Below, one piece after another: positions 12,461 through 23,800 of a DNA stretch of 64,000 nt (position 1 is the stretch's first letter; each line of letters opens with the position of its first letter). The notes below the pieces were generated by a model, which saw only the letters and a list, made by a program, of their open reading frames with translations, made no database searches and was not told where the DNA came from. The DNA is from Paraescarpia echinospica (lineage: Eukaryota; Annelida; Polychaeta; Sabellida; Siboglinidae): positions 33,541,852 through 33,605,851 of the forward strand of contig CM034541.1 of the NCBI GenBank assembly GCA_020002185.1, in the 5' to 3' direction. A program made the translations under genes and the position numbers.

Positions 12461-13029
12461 ATAATGATATTTGCACTATACACCATGTGTAACAGACGTG
12501 ACTATGTGTTTAAAATATGACTGATTACTGGTTTTTTCTCACGAACAAATGCGTCAAATATTGTAAGATTATCCAGTTATGTGCATGAATAAACTAAAAT
12601 ATAATTTAGTAGACGTTTCCATTCATTCACCTTCACTTGACCTTCATCGTCTGATCTTGACATTGAACTGAAAAAAATAACATTAGAAATAGATTCTACG
12701 CGCCCCAACACCCCTTAAAAAAGGTATTATACATAATTCGAGGACAAGTAGTTCTAAAGCAATTTTTTCAAGAAATCGACAAGTCGCCATCTTGAATTTA
12801 TGCAAATTACCAGAGTTGCGCAAAGTTGCTGTTTGGGCAACTAAGCTGAATTTGTTCTAGGACCCCATATGAGTACAAATTAACAACAAAAGTTCATAGG
12901 ATAGAACATTTCTAGGTTGACTATTGAATACATATGACTGTCAAATGGACTATTAAGCGCCTCTCGTCTTTAAAACAGGTACATTTTTCACGGGAGCTGA
13001 ATGCATGTTCGTCCCGCCAATTTCTCACA

Positions 13030-13170
13030 CGCATAGACCCTGTGCGCAGGCATGCACAGGCATGAACAAGCATGCATAGGCACGCACATACACGCATCAC
13101 GCAGACACGCGCAGAAACGTGCACACGTGCACACACGCACGCACGCACGCACACACACACGCACACACAC
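13030..13170 (+). repeat. (ACGC/ACAC/CATG)n microsatellite
   Basis: Alternating purine-pyrimidine tract adjoining the C/G-tract repeat at 13213. Confidence 0.9.
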
Positions 13171-13212
13171 ATTTTCATTTTTCGTACGAGGCCGCCTATC
13201 CGAAGACGGGAA

Positions 13213-13425
13213 GGGGGGGGGGTGCAGAAAACAGTATGTCTGCTCTCCAATTGCACACACCTTTCACAGTCGACAAAAATACACATTAATCGTCTCATAA
13301 AATTTACAATTGCACCCGCCATTGACGCTCGCCACAAAAACAAACATTCACGCTCACATTTAATGGGGGCGGGGCAGAGGAGAACCATATGTCTGCCCCC
13401 CCCCTGCCGCCCGTGTTCCCGCATC
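13213..13425 (-). repeat. C/G-tract repeat, inverted partial copy
   Basis: Reverse-oriented relative of 13605-14145: poly-G/C tract, ctccaattgcacacaccttt, cgctcgccacaaaaacaaac and ttcacgctcacatttaatgg. With the copy at 13667 it makes an inverted pair. Confidence 0.75.
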
Positions 13426-13604
13426 TATGCCTATACTTGCAGGACTGTGGATGTGCTGACTTCAAGGGTCGTTTTTACCGAGACTCCTTAATTATAGATC
13501 AATGGTCTATTTTTCACACATTCTCCCTAGAACAAGGGCCAACATTATACAGAAGTTCCCTAGACAAGGTTATCATATCGAGAAACTCTCCCTAGAACAA
13601 GGCT

Positions 13605-14145
13605 AGGGAACAGGAGGGGCAAGGGGGCAGCTACCCCTGGAATTTCTCTGGGGGCAGACATATGATTCTGCCCCCCCCCCCATTAAATGTGAGCGTGAAT
13701 GTTTGTTTTTGTGGCGAGAGTTAATGCATGGCGGGTGGAAATGTACATTTTATATGAAACGATTAATATGTATTTTTGTCGACTGTGAAAGGTGTGTGCA
13801 ATTGGAGGGTAGACATGTTGTTTTCTGCCTCCCCGGTAATAGGCGGCGTGGTAGCGAAAAAAATTCCAAAGCACCCCCGTGTTCGGATGTCATTATTTGA
13901 GTGGAGACAGTGGAGAGAAGCTGGAGAAGGTGATTTGAGAGCAGCGGCGACACGTAAAAAGTAAAATTTCTCAACAGTACTGTCCCCCGTGTTTGTTTGG
14001 ATGTCATGAGAGTTCACAGCCGAGACAGCAGCGGAGAAACTGAAGTTACAACGGCGCAGCGGCGAAAAAATGTCAACAGCAGTGGTGCTGAAGCTCAGTT
14101 AACCTCACCCTCATATGAATTTCGATCGTTCCCGCGCGTCACTGG
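13605..14145 (+). repeat. C/G-tract interspersed repeat, copy 1
   Basis: About 540 bp starting gaacaggaggggcaaggggg, with attaaatgtgagcgtgaatg and tgtcgactgtgaaaggtgtg, ending near atgaatttcgatcgttcccg. Homologous along most of its length to 30672-31162. No coding evidence. Lies about 540 bp upstream of the DDX54 start. Confidence 0.8.
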
Positions 14146-14479
14146 ATCAAGGGGCTGTTTTTCACATGTTCTCCCTAGAACAATGGTATACTTTTTGATA
14201 TTGGATGCCATCAAGGGTAGTGGTATGTGACCTTCGGCTGCACACCCCTACTAACATGTAAAGGTAGTGTCACCCCCCCTGGGATTCGAGGATGTCGACA
14301 AACATGAATTCAGGCAGGATAGGGGCAGAACAGAACAGAACAGAACAGAAATGGATTTATATTATCCAAACTGTACAATGTTGGGGATCAAGTTAGCCTG
14401 ACTGGAAGTAAGTAGATGGGCTAGACCCCCACCTTATATGTTTTATGTATAGAAAAGCCCGCATATTTGACGCATGCTT

Positions 14480-14687
14480 CGTTCGTCACAACAGTGGCGC
14501 CACACGGTGAGTCGAGAGTTGAGACGTAGCGTTTTAATGGGTACGAATAAGAACGTTCAATGGCTGAATCGTGCACCAGAGTTTGTTTTGCTTCCGGTTG
14601 CTGTGAACACGTGTGGGACTAGCGAAGTTCACTAAGACTAGTTAAATCATTATTTAACCCAGCATACGTATTTATTTAAAGTTAAAA
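14480..14687 (+). promoter_or_regulatory. Putative DDX54 promoter / 5' UTR
   Basis: No TATA box is obvious. An ETS-like CTTCCGG at 14591-14597 and a CACGTG E-box at 14608-14613 lie 75-97 bp upstream of the ATG. Both are common in ribosome-biogenesis promoters (general knowledge); use here is inferred. An in-frame TAA at 14655-14657 bounds the reading frame. Confidence 0.4.
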
Positions 14688-14861
14688 ATGACAAAGAAGT
14701 TTCCCAAAAAGCGCAGTAAGGCGCAAGCAAAACGGAACGTAAAGAAGAAAATGACGACATCGACAGAATCCATGTCAGAAGATGATCGTGACAGCGAGAT
14801 GGAGGGTCTGGGACCGGAAGATGGCGCGCATAGCGACAGCGAAGAGGCATTAGGTCTAGGA
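14688..14861 (+). CDS. DDX54: DDX54 exon 1 (start codon)
   Basis: Encodes a lysine-rich N-terminus ([16 protein letters not shown]) followed by a Ser/Asp/Glu-rich acidic stretch, as in family members. Exon 2 needs a phase 0 donor. GGA|GTCAGT (end 14861) is preferred because GTCAGT donors recur in introns 12 and 17. ATC|GTGAAT (end 14870) is the alternative. AG|GTCTAG at 14853 would break the frame. Confidence 0.8.
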
Positions 14862-17800
14862 GTCAGTATCGTGAATTATATGTGCCTGAACCTGTAATTA
14901 CTATTGGGCTATATGTAAACCTTTACCAGTGTCGATCGGACACGGGGAACCGGTGTGTCGTTCTGCAAATAAGTTCCGGTCTGAAAGTTAGTTTCGGTTC
15001 CGTATTGCGCATGCAGATGTTCATGCCAAAGGTTAGCGCCTGCTTTCGGCTAGCGTAAACACGGTTTCTGCCGAAAGTATGCATGACCCACTTATATTAT
15101 AGTTTGCGTTAATGATATGCTTACTTTTGTAATTGTTTAAATGACACATATCTCCAACGCAACAGTTTGGTATGTATAAAGCTGAAATTTTTTGTGTGAT
15201 CTAGTGGACTCATTGGAGGTGGTTCGTAGATTTAGATTTTTGGAAATTCGTCGGGGGTGGGGATCCTGGGTGTAACAATTTTTAAATGACATCTGTCAGT
15301 TTGGCATGTATAAAGCTGAGATTTTGTATGTGATCTAGCGGGCTCATTGGGGTAGTTTGTAAATGTAGATCTTTTTGAAATACATCCAGGAGGTAGGGGT
15401 CTTGGGGGAGGTCACAATTTAAAAATGGCACTTATCTCCGTCAGTTTTGCATATATGGGGTTGACATTTTGTATGCAGTCTAGCAGGCCTATTTGGGTGG
15501 TTCTAAATTTGAACGGAGGATGGAGATCTTGGGGTCACCATTTCCAAACATGTTTTCCCAATGCAACTTAATTTTGGGTAACTCAGCTACTTTCTAATAA
15601 TAATTTTTTTGGAAATGAGTCGTGCAATCACGAACTACATAAGTAAAAATGTCATGGCAACGTTTTTAATTACGTGTGACATAACAATTCAAATAGTATT
15701 ATTAAATAAAATATGAAATGCAAAAAAAATCATTCATTGACACTAATCAAAACCATGTAGCCCTTTGTATAATACTGCAATGTTTACAACAAAACATTTC
15801 TATAAATGTGGTCTATTATAACATTTAATCAGACAAGTGATCAAATCCAATTATTCAGAGCTATGGTCACGCGCAGATGTACGCTCGCTGTTCAGCACCA
15901 TAGGGAAGCATATAGGTCAGTGGAGTAACGGTCTCTACAGCAAACAAAAATGATTAATTAGGTAACTCAGTTGCCGAGTGCATCGAGCAAGGGATCAAAG
16001 TTGATCGGTCACCTGAGGTTACGTTGTTCACCGTGGTGTAACTCGATCACCGCATACTTCTGGCACTGGGTCAAATCCTCTTATGGGCCAATTAAACAAT
16101 AATTATTAGTCATTTGGTGGTGGTTTGGTACCGGTATCGGTATTATTGTCTTGTGTCTTCCTGGATGAGGGGTTCAAATAGTCTTTCTGTGCCAAAGTCG
16201 GTAAATCCGTCCATAATCTTGTACACTTCAATCATATTCCCCTTCTCCTCTTATCTTGTAGGAACATGAAGCCACACTTTTGAAGTCTTTGGTAATATGG
16301 TAACTTTGAGATGTTAGTGATCATCTTGGTGGCCCTCCTCTGTACACTTTCAAGTTTCTCTGTACCTTTCTGGAGATGCTCACACCATGCCTGTTGACAA
16401 TTTTCATTGATAGGTTGGACCAAGATAATGTATTGGTTTTCAATGTTTTTCATGCTTTTGTCAGTGTATGTCCTATGAATTGTCCCTTGTATTTGATTTG
16501 CTTTCTTGATTACAAAGTTAAATTGGTCTTGGTCCTTCGCTTTCAATGATTGACGTACCCCGGTCTTTCTCCATGTCTATCGACTCTATACGTTCATCTC
16601 CCAGAAAATAGTTGTCATTTGGGTTGTCGTATCCAATGTGTAGGCATTTACATTTGGTGAGGTTGAACAACAGCTGCCAATCCTCACTCCATTTGTACAT
16701 AGAATGGAGGTCTTCCTGGAAAAGGTAAGCATATCCCGCTTCAGGTACATGCCTCAATGCTTTCGAGTCGTCAACAAACTTTAACAAGGAGCTTACTACA
16801 GATGAGTCAATGTCGTTTATGAAGATTACAAATAACATTGGACTAAGTGTAACATTGATCCCTGTGGCACTCCACTGGTCACTTTTTGCCACTCTAACTC
16901 TACACCATTTATGCACACTCGTTGACTTATAGCTGTCAGCCAGCTATCAATCCATCTGCTGGTCTTGCCAGTGATGCCATAAGTGGTTAGTTTAGCAGTG
17001 AGTCTGTGATGATAGACCATATCAAATGCTTTGCTGAAATCTAAATATATTACTTCTACTGGATATCCTTTATCAATATAAGAAATGACTTCCTCCAGAA
17101 ACATTAGCAGATTACTAGGATGGCTTCTTTTTGGTCTAAAACCACGTTGCGAGTCTAGAATCAGCTTATGCTGTTTGAGATGTTCAGATATGGAATCTAG
17201 AATGAAGTACGTCATAACCTTGCATACTTGTGAAGTTAAACTAATTGGGCGATAGTTTCCTGGCTTGATTAATTTAATTGCTATGCAATTGATGTATTGT
17301 ATGTGCTTCTTTGTTACATGACAGATGTGTCCGACTGGTGATGTTGAGGGATTTGATGAAGATGACGAAGCATCAGAGAAGAAGTTCGCTCGGACTCTCA
17401 TTATGGAACACAACCGCAAGAAGAAGAAGTCTGGCGGCTTCCAGTCAATGGGTAATGATATTAGACACTCTGAGTTGTATGCATTTGTGCAGTAGTTAAA
17501 ACATTACATCATCATCATCATTGGGCAGCCATGGTTGGGCGAAGGCCTCAACATGTAATTTCCAAATCTGCCTGTCTTGCGCTATCCTCTGCCAGATGGT
17601 GCCCTTCCAGTACTCATATAGTTCGTCTCTCCACCGTCTTGCCGGTCTTCCTCTAGATCGTTTCCCTTCGTAAGGTCTCCAGGTTGTGATTTGGCTGTCC
17701 CAGATAGATGTAGCTTTCAACATTCTCTGTCTGCGTGGTGTTGATATATATTGGTGTGTCATTTTCTAGCATCCCTTTTGTCTTCGAAATGTTCATCTTC

Positions 17801-20800
17801 AGACCTAATTTTTTACTTTTATCTTAGCTCCTGCAGCATTTTGTTGTAGTTTTTGCAGTGTAGTAACACATAAGAATATGTCATCAGCGAAGCGAAGATG
17901 ACTGAGATATTCTCTGTCTATCCTCAAGCTTCTAGTTTCCCAGGTCAGTCTTCAGAATATGCTTTCGAGCGTTGCCGTAAACAGCTTGGACGATATGGTG
18001 TCACCCTGTTGTACTCCTCTCTTAATGTTGATCTTGTTGCTCTTTTTGTGTAGGTGAACTGTCATTGAATTGTTGGTGTACAAGTCTTTCAGGAATTTGA
18101 TGTACACGTTTTCTATCCCGTTCTTGAAGGTAGGTTAGTATTGCTTGGGTTTGCACCAAATCGAAACCTTCTCGTAGTCGACGAAAGCGATGAGCGAGTT
18201 ATTATATTTACGGCACTTCTCTTTCAGTTGGTTTACGACTTGTATGTGGTCAGTCATTGAGTACCTGCTTCTGAATCCTGTTTGCTCTCGTGGTTGGTTT
18301 TCGTCGAGTGTCTTCTCTAGCCTATTCGTTAGTATCTTTGTAAGTTATTTGTAGATGTTTGATAACAGACATCGGTCTGTAGTTCTTTAAGTCTTTCTTA
18401 TTTCCCTTTTTGAAGATTATCACCATCTTTGCGTTCTTCCATGCGGTGGGTATTCGTTTTTCTGATAAGCATTTAGTATACAGTTTAGTCAGTGTCTTCA
18501 AGATGGTATCTTCTGTTTTTAATGTTTCAATATTTACATGGTCGTTGCTTGATGTCTTCCCATTCTTCATATCTCTTAGCGCTGCTTCCACCTCCCATAG
18601 TGTTATCTCTGGTACCTCTTTCTGGTAGGTGTGAATTATGGTATTCTGTTCACTGTCGTATAGCTCGGTGTAGAATTCCTCTATTCGTTCCATGATCATA
18701 TCTTGGTCTTGTATTTCTCTACCCTGCTTGTCTAGAAGTGTTTCTGAGAATACACCTGTATAAATTATGTTTGTTATGACGTAAAAAAGTTTGTTGTGCT
18801 AATGCAATATAGGGCAGTGCTTCTCAACCTTTTAAAGTCCACGGCAGACTTTATAGTTAGCTTGATCCTCGCAGCACACCGAGTCACATTTTACTATGTC
18901 AAAGTGTATTGTATTATTGTTACCCACTTCTCATTGGATGGAAGGATAAATTAACGTTTTCCCCCACAGATAAGAACATTTTTAACAAACATATTTCACA
19001 CGAAATCATTGAATTCCAAGTGTCATACAAAATTAATACATATTGTAGTTTTATTTAGAAAACAAATCCTAATTACCGTTCAAAATTTTAAGCAGTTTAT
19101 GTACATAATCTGTTTCCAAACACATTTCTTAAATAATAATTACAGATCACATTTTAGGCAAATAACGTATAGACCGGAACGTCTATTTGCATGGCACTAG
19201 TGAGAAACTTGTCTGTCTTGTGGAATAGAGATGCTTAGTGTTCGGCTCTATGCTGGAGAGATTTACACGAAGTTCCTGATCCTTCTTGGTCTTGAGAAGT
19301 ATTAATATCGAGAAGCTGACCTCACACAGGTATGTTGTCATAAATGGTAGCAACACATCAATGGCCGATCAACGATGGTTTGATACAAATTTTTCACCCA
19401 AAATGTGTTCAGGCGCTCATCAAAGAACTTAACTTAAGTATGAACTATGAAAATGCGATCGCTCCTGAAGTCTATCAGTTGCTCTCAAACGTTCAGAGGA
19501 AGCTCCCCAGCCAGCAGAAGCCTCTTCAGATGACGCAAAAGGATCACAAACCCAGTCATACTGTTCTGTGCTGGTCAACTGGAAATAATGCTGAATTATT
19601 TTCTAAGCCTATATTTTCTGCTATGATAGTATGGTATTCAGCAGTTTCTGTTCAGGATGTGTGTTATTCGTCCATTTAAACATCTCCAGAGAGCAATGCC
19701 CTAGTGCTTAGTATACCAATAAGAAATTAAATCATAAAAATAATGTGATTAACAAAAAAGATAAATTCTTATATAGCGCAATATCCAGTCCTCAGGACTG
19801 CTCAAAACGATTTACAATTTACTCCCTGGCAGACCTGTTCAATTGAATACCATCTCGACTTCTCTGGGAGGCATTCAGCCATGCTGCAATTAATGTGCAA
19901 AGACTATTTGTGCACAAATATCCAACACTGTCTATAGCCAGGTACTCGTACAGCTGAGTGAAGTGAAGCAATGTAGAGTAAACGAACTTGCCCGATGTTT
20001 CACGCCATCGCACAGGATTCGAACCCATGTTCTCTCAGTCGAGAGGCCGGAGCTCTTACCACTGCGCTGTTGTGCTCCTAATGGTGGACGCAGGTGAACA
20101 AACAACTACACACACGCACACCTCTCTGGCCATCTTCTTTTCCTGTCAAGACACGCATAACAGAACGCCGTCATCATGGTCATAAAACGGTGAAATTTAG
20201 GCCAGAGGATCTACGAATGTAGCTTAATATTAATACATTAAAATTCTTACTTTTTATTTTAATTACCAGAGATGCTGCGGAACACTGCCAAGTGTGCCGC
20301 GGTACACCGGCTGAGAAGCACTGATATAGAGCACAGGTTGCAAACATTTTACTTTCACATTAGTTGTTAAAAACTAACTTTAAAAATTTAGCTTGTGTTT
20401 AGTTGGATTATGTAAAAACAAACTTGAGAAAGAAATACAAGGTTTTTTAATGAGAAACTTTTAATACTCGGTTCTTTTTCTGTTGGAAGTTTAGTTAACT
20501 TTTAGCAGTCTACCAGGTAGAAGTTGCAGTCACACACTTCTACATGTGGTATTTTATACACTTTTATGCCACCTGCATCTAGTAGAAAGGACAAATAAAT
20601 ATACTTTGCTATACTTTTGAAATGTAGAAAACAGTACTCTGTCTTTTATGTGACAAATTAAATATTTTGTTTAATTTCCAGGCCTTTCATCTGGAGTTTT
20701 CAATGCAATCATCCGGAAAGGATACAAGATACCAACCCCCATTCAGAGGAAGGTTTGTACCATGGTTGTAGAACTTCATGCCTTACTTTAGTGTAGCGCA

Positions 20801-23800
20801 GTGGCTAGAGCTTCGGACTCTCAACCGAGAGAACCCGGGTTCGAATCCTGTGCTGTGGTGTCGAACTTTGGGCAAGTTCGTTCACTATACGTTGCTCCAG
20901 TTCACTCAGCCGTATGAATGAGTACCTGGCTATAGACAGTGGTGGATATTTGTGTACGAATGGTCTTCGTGCATTAATTGCAGCATGGCTGGATGCTTCC
21001 CAGAGAAGTCGAGATGGTGTTCGATTGAACAGGTTTGCCAGGGAGTAAAGTGTAAAAGCGCTTTGAGCAGTCCTGAGGACTGGATACTGTGCTATATAAG
21101 AACTTACCTTTACTTTTAACTTTACTCTGGCAGAAAAAAGCTGGCAGAAAATATTTCTTTTAGGTCATAGTAACCATGATTTATTCTTGTCATTTAAAAT
21201 TGTTCTCTAATTTAAACATTTATAGATCTTAATTGTAAGTAGGAAGTTACCTTTCTGAATCCTTGATTTATCTTACGGAGCTTTCGGTGTCCTTACGACA
21301 CCCTCGTCAGCATTGGACAGTCCAACGCTGACGAGGATGTCATGAGGACACTGAACACCGAAAGCTCCGTAAGAGAAATCAAGGATTCGGAAAGGTAACT
21401 TCCTACTTACAATTATGAACATAACTGAATCCGGTAACAACATACATGCTGATATTTATAGATCTGTTATCACATTACATGTTTATTTGTTTTTATCTGT
21501 TTATCTCCACATTTATCAATTTGAAGTATTTACGTTTGTCAAATAATTATTTTTCATAGTTTACATGATTTTTAGATTTTATGAAACATTTCAAGATGTC
21601 CCAGAATAATAATTTGGGTGCTGTGCAGTATATTTATTATTAAAATAGGACATCATGCTTTTTGAAAAAGTAAGTATTTTGTTGTGAAGTTTCATACTTT
21701 ATCTACTGTTGAAAATGTTTGGATCCGCAGTAGAATTGTGGATTATAGGAAATGTATATATCACATTAATTTTGATGTTGCATATCGTCATGTGTTACAA
21801 CATTTCAGACAATTCCCCTCATAATGGATGGTAAGGATGTGGTTGCTATGGCGAGGACTGGAAGCGGCAAGACCGCGGCGTTCCTCATCCCGATGTTTGA
21901 GCGACTGCGCACACATGTGCCCTCTGGTGTGCGTGCGTTGATAATGTCACCAACGCGAGAACTAGCCCTGCAAACACTCAAGTTCACGAAGGAGGTAGGT
22001 TCTCATTCATAGCGGAAATAATAGTAAGACAAGATTTAACAAGATTGCCACCCAGAGAATTAACTCTAGGTGGCAGGTGGACAAGGAAGCCCTTTGGCTT
22101 ATCGAGAGTCCGACACTTTTATCTGTGTATCCCGCCCGTCTGAGGTATGTGTCGATTTTATTTTTAAACATTTACACTACTAGCACCCACACAATCGGCA
22201 GATAATCTGTTCCATTCATTTACAGTCCTTTGTGAAAATGAGAACTTTCTCACGTCTAATCTACACTGCTCCTTTGCTAATGTAACTTCATGTCCTCTAC
22301 TCCTTCTATCTTTCTTAACTGAAAAAAAAAAATTTCTATCAATATTTTCATAACCATTCAATATTTTAAACACTTCTATCTGATCTCCTCTCAATCTCCT
22401 GGTCTCTAGTGTTGTTAAACCACATTTTTTAGGCGTATTTCGTAACTAAGATCCCTCAGTTTTGGTATCATTTTAGTTGCTCTCCTCTTTCTAGCATATC
22501 TATGTCCTTCCTGCGATATGGCCTCCACGCTTGAATACAATATTCTAAATGAGGCCTAACTATTGTTTTGTACAGCGGTATTATTAGCTCTTTTTCCTTA
22601 TACGTTATGTTTCGCCTAATTAATCCAAGGATTTGATTTCCCTTTGAAGCTGCAATTCCGCACTGCTCTGAAACCTTCATATCAGCACTAATGGTTAACC
22701 CTAAGTCCTTTTCTTTTACAGTAGTACTTAGTACAGTACCCCCCCATTGTATATTCTACCCCTTCATTCCCATGTCCTGTGTGGAGGCATTTACATTTCC
22801 CAAAATTGAACAGCATTTGCCACTTTTCAGACCATTTGATCAACCTGTCAAGATCATCTTGTAAATGCTGTCTATCTCCATCACTTTTAATCCTTCTAAA
22901 CACTTTAGTATCATCCGCAAATTTCAACACCTTGCTTGTTATTTCATCATCCAAATCGTTGATATATATTAAGAATAATATAGGTCCTAATACTGATCCC
23001 TGTGGTACCCCACTCAATACCGATTTCCAGTTTGAAGCCTCCCCATCAACTACTACACGTTGTCTTCTGTCAATCAGCCATTGTTCTATCCAGTTTATTA
23101 TACCATTTCCTATGCCATGGGCCTTTAGTTTCAGCAGTAATCTTTGATGTGGTACTTTGTCGAAAGCTTTTTGAAAATCTAAGTAGACGATATCTACCGG
23201 TGATCCCTCATCTACCCACTTAGTGATGTCTTCCAAAAAACATAACATATTTGTTAAGCATGACCTCGCTTTAAAAAAACCATGTTGAGATGGGTTAATC
23301 AAGTTTTGTTTAACAAGAAAATCCACCATGTGATCTTTAATTAGTCTTTCTAATAATTTACAAATCACTGATGTTAAACTCACTGGTCTATAGTTCTCTG
23401 ACTTGTTTCTCGAACCTTTTTTAAATAACGGTATAATGTTTGCTTCTTTCCATTCTAAAGGAACCACTCCCTCTTCTAATGACAAGTTGAAAACTGTTGC
23501 AAGCGGTATGCTAATTTGTTCTACAATTTCCAATAGTAGTTTGGGTGGAATACCATCCACTCCAGGTGATTTATTATCCTTCATAGCCCTTATTTTCTTA
23601 GCTACCATTTCCGGGGTTACAATTAATTGTCCTAAGTATTCTGAATCTGCCCCCTTGAACTTAGCCTCTGGTACTGGCAGTGAACTAATATCTTCCCTGG
23701 TAAACACTGAACTAAAGTACTCATTCAGGTCTTCTGCCATTAAGAATCCCTCTGATATTATATTTCCAGCACTATCTTCTAGAGGACCGACCTTATCTTG

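Larger units (their letters stand above)
8316..12952 (+). mobile_element. Long-TIR DNA transposon A carrying a PIN/FEN-like gene
   Basis: Ends TAGTCCATTTG and its inverted copy, flanked by TTA on both sides (8313-8315, 12953-12955). Long arms: left 8316-9085; right 10678-10932 plus 12461-12952, split by a nested insertion. Without the insertion and its duplicated target the element is about 3.1 kb, the same as element B at 42362-45493. The only gene seen is 9096-10748. No DDE/D transposase is recognisable. Class is unassigned. Confidence 0.8.

Noticed and set aside
14853..14858. AG|GTCTAG as exon 1 donor
   Set aside because: Would join exon 2 in the wrong phase and destroy the conserved [12 protein letters not shown] frame.
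19344..19679. 111-aa + strand frame inside the hAT element
   Set aside because: The transposase remnant is on the - strand and this frame matches no known domain.
20788..20860. Possible tRNA gene (box A and box B present)
   Set aside because: The acceptor stem does not pair and the sequence continues into a repeated SINE body. The same applies to 29337, 38946 and 50396.
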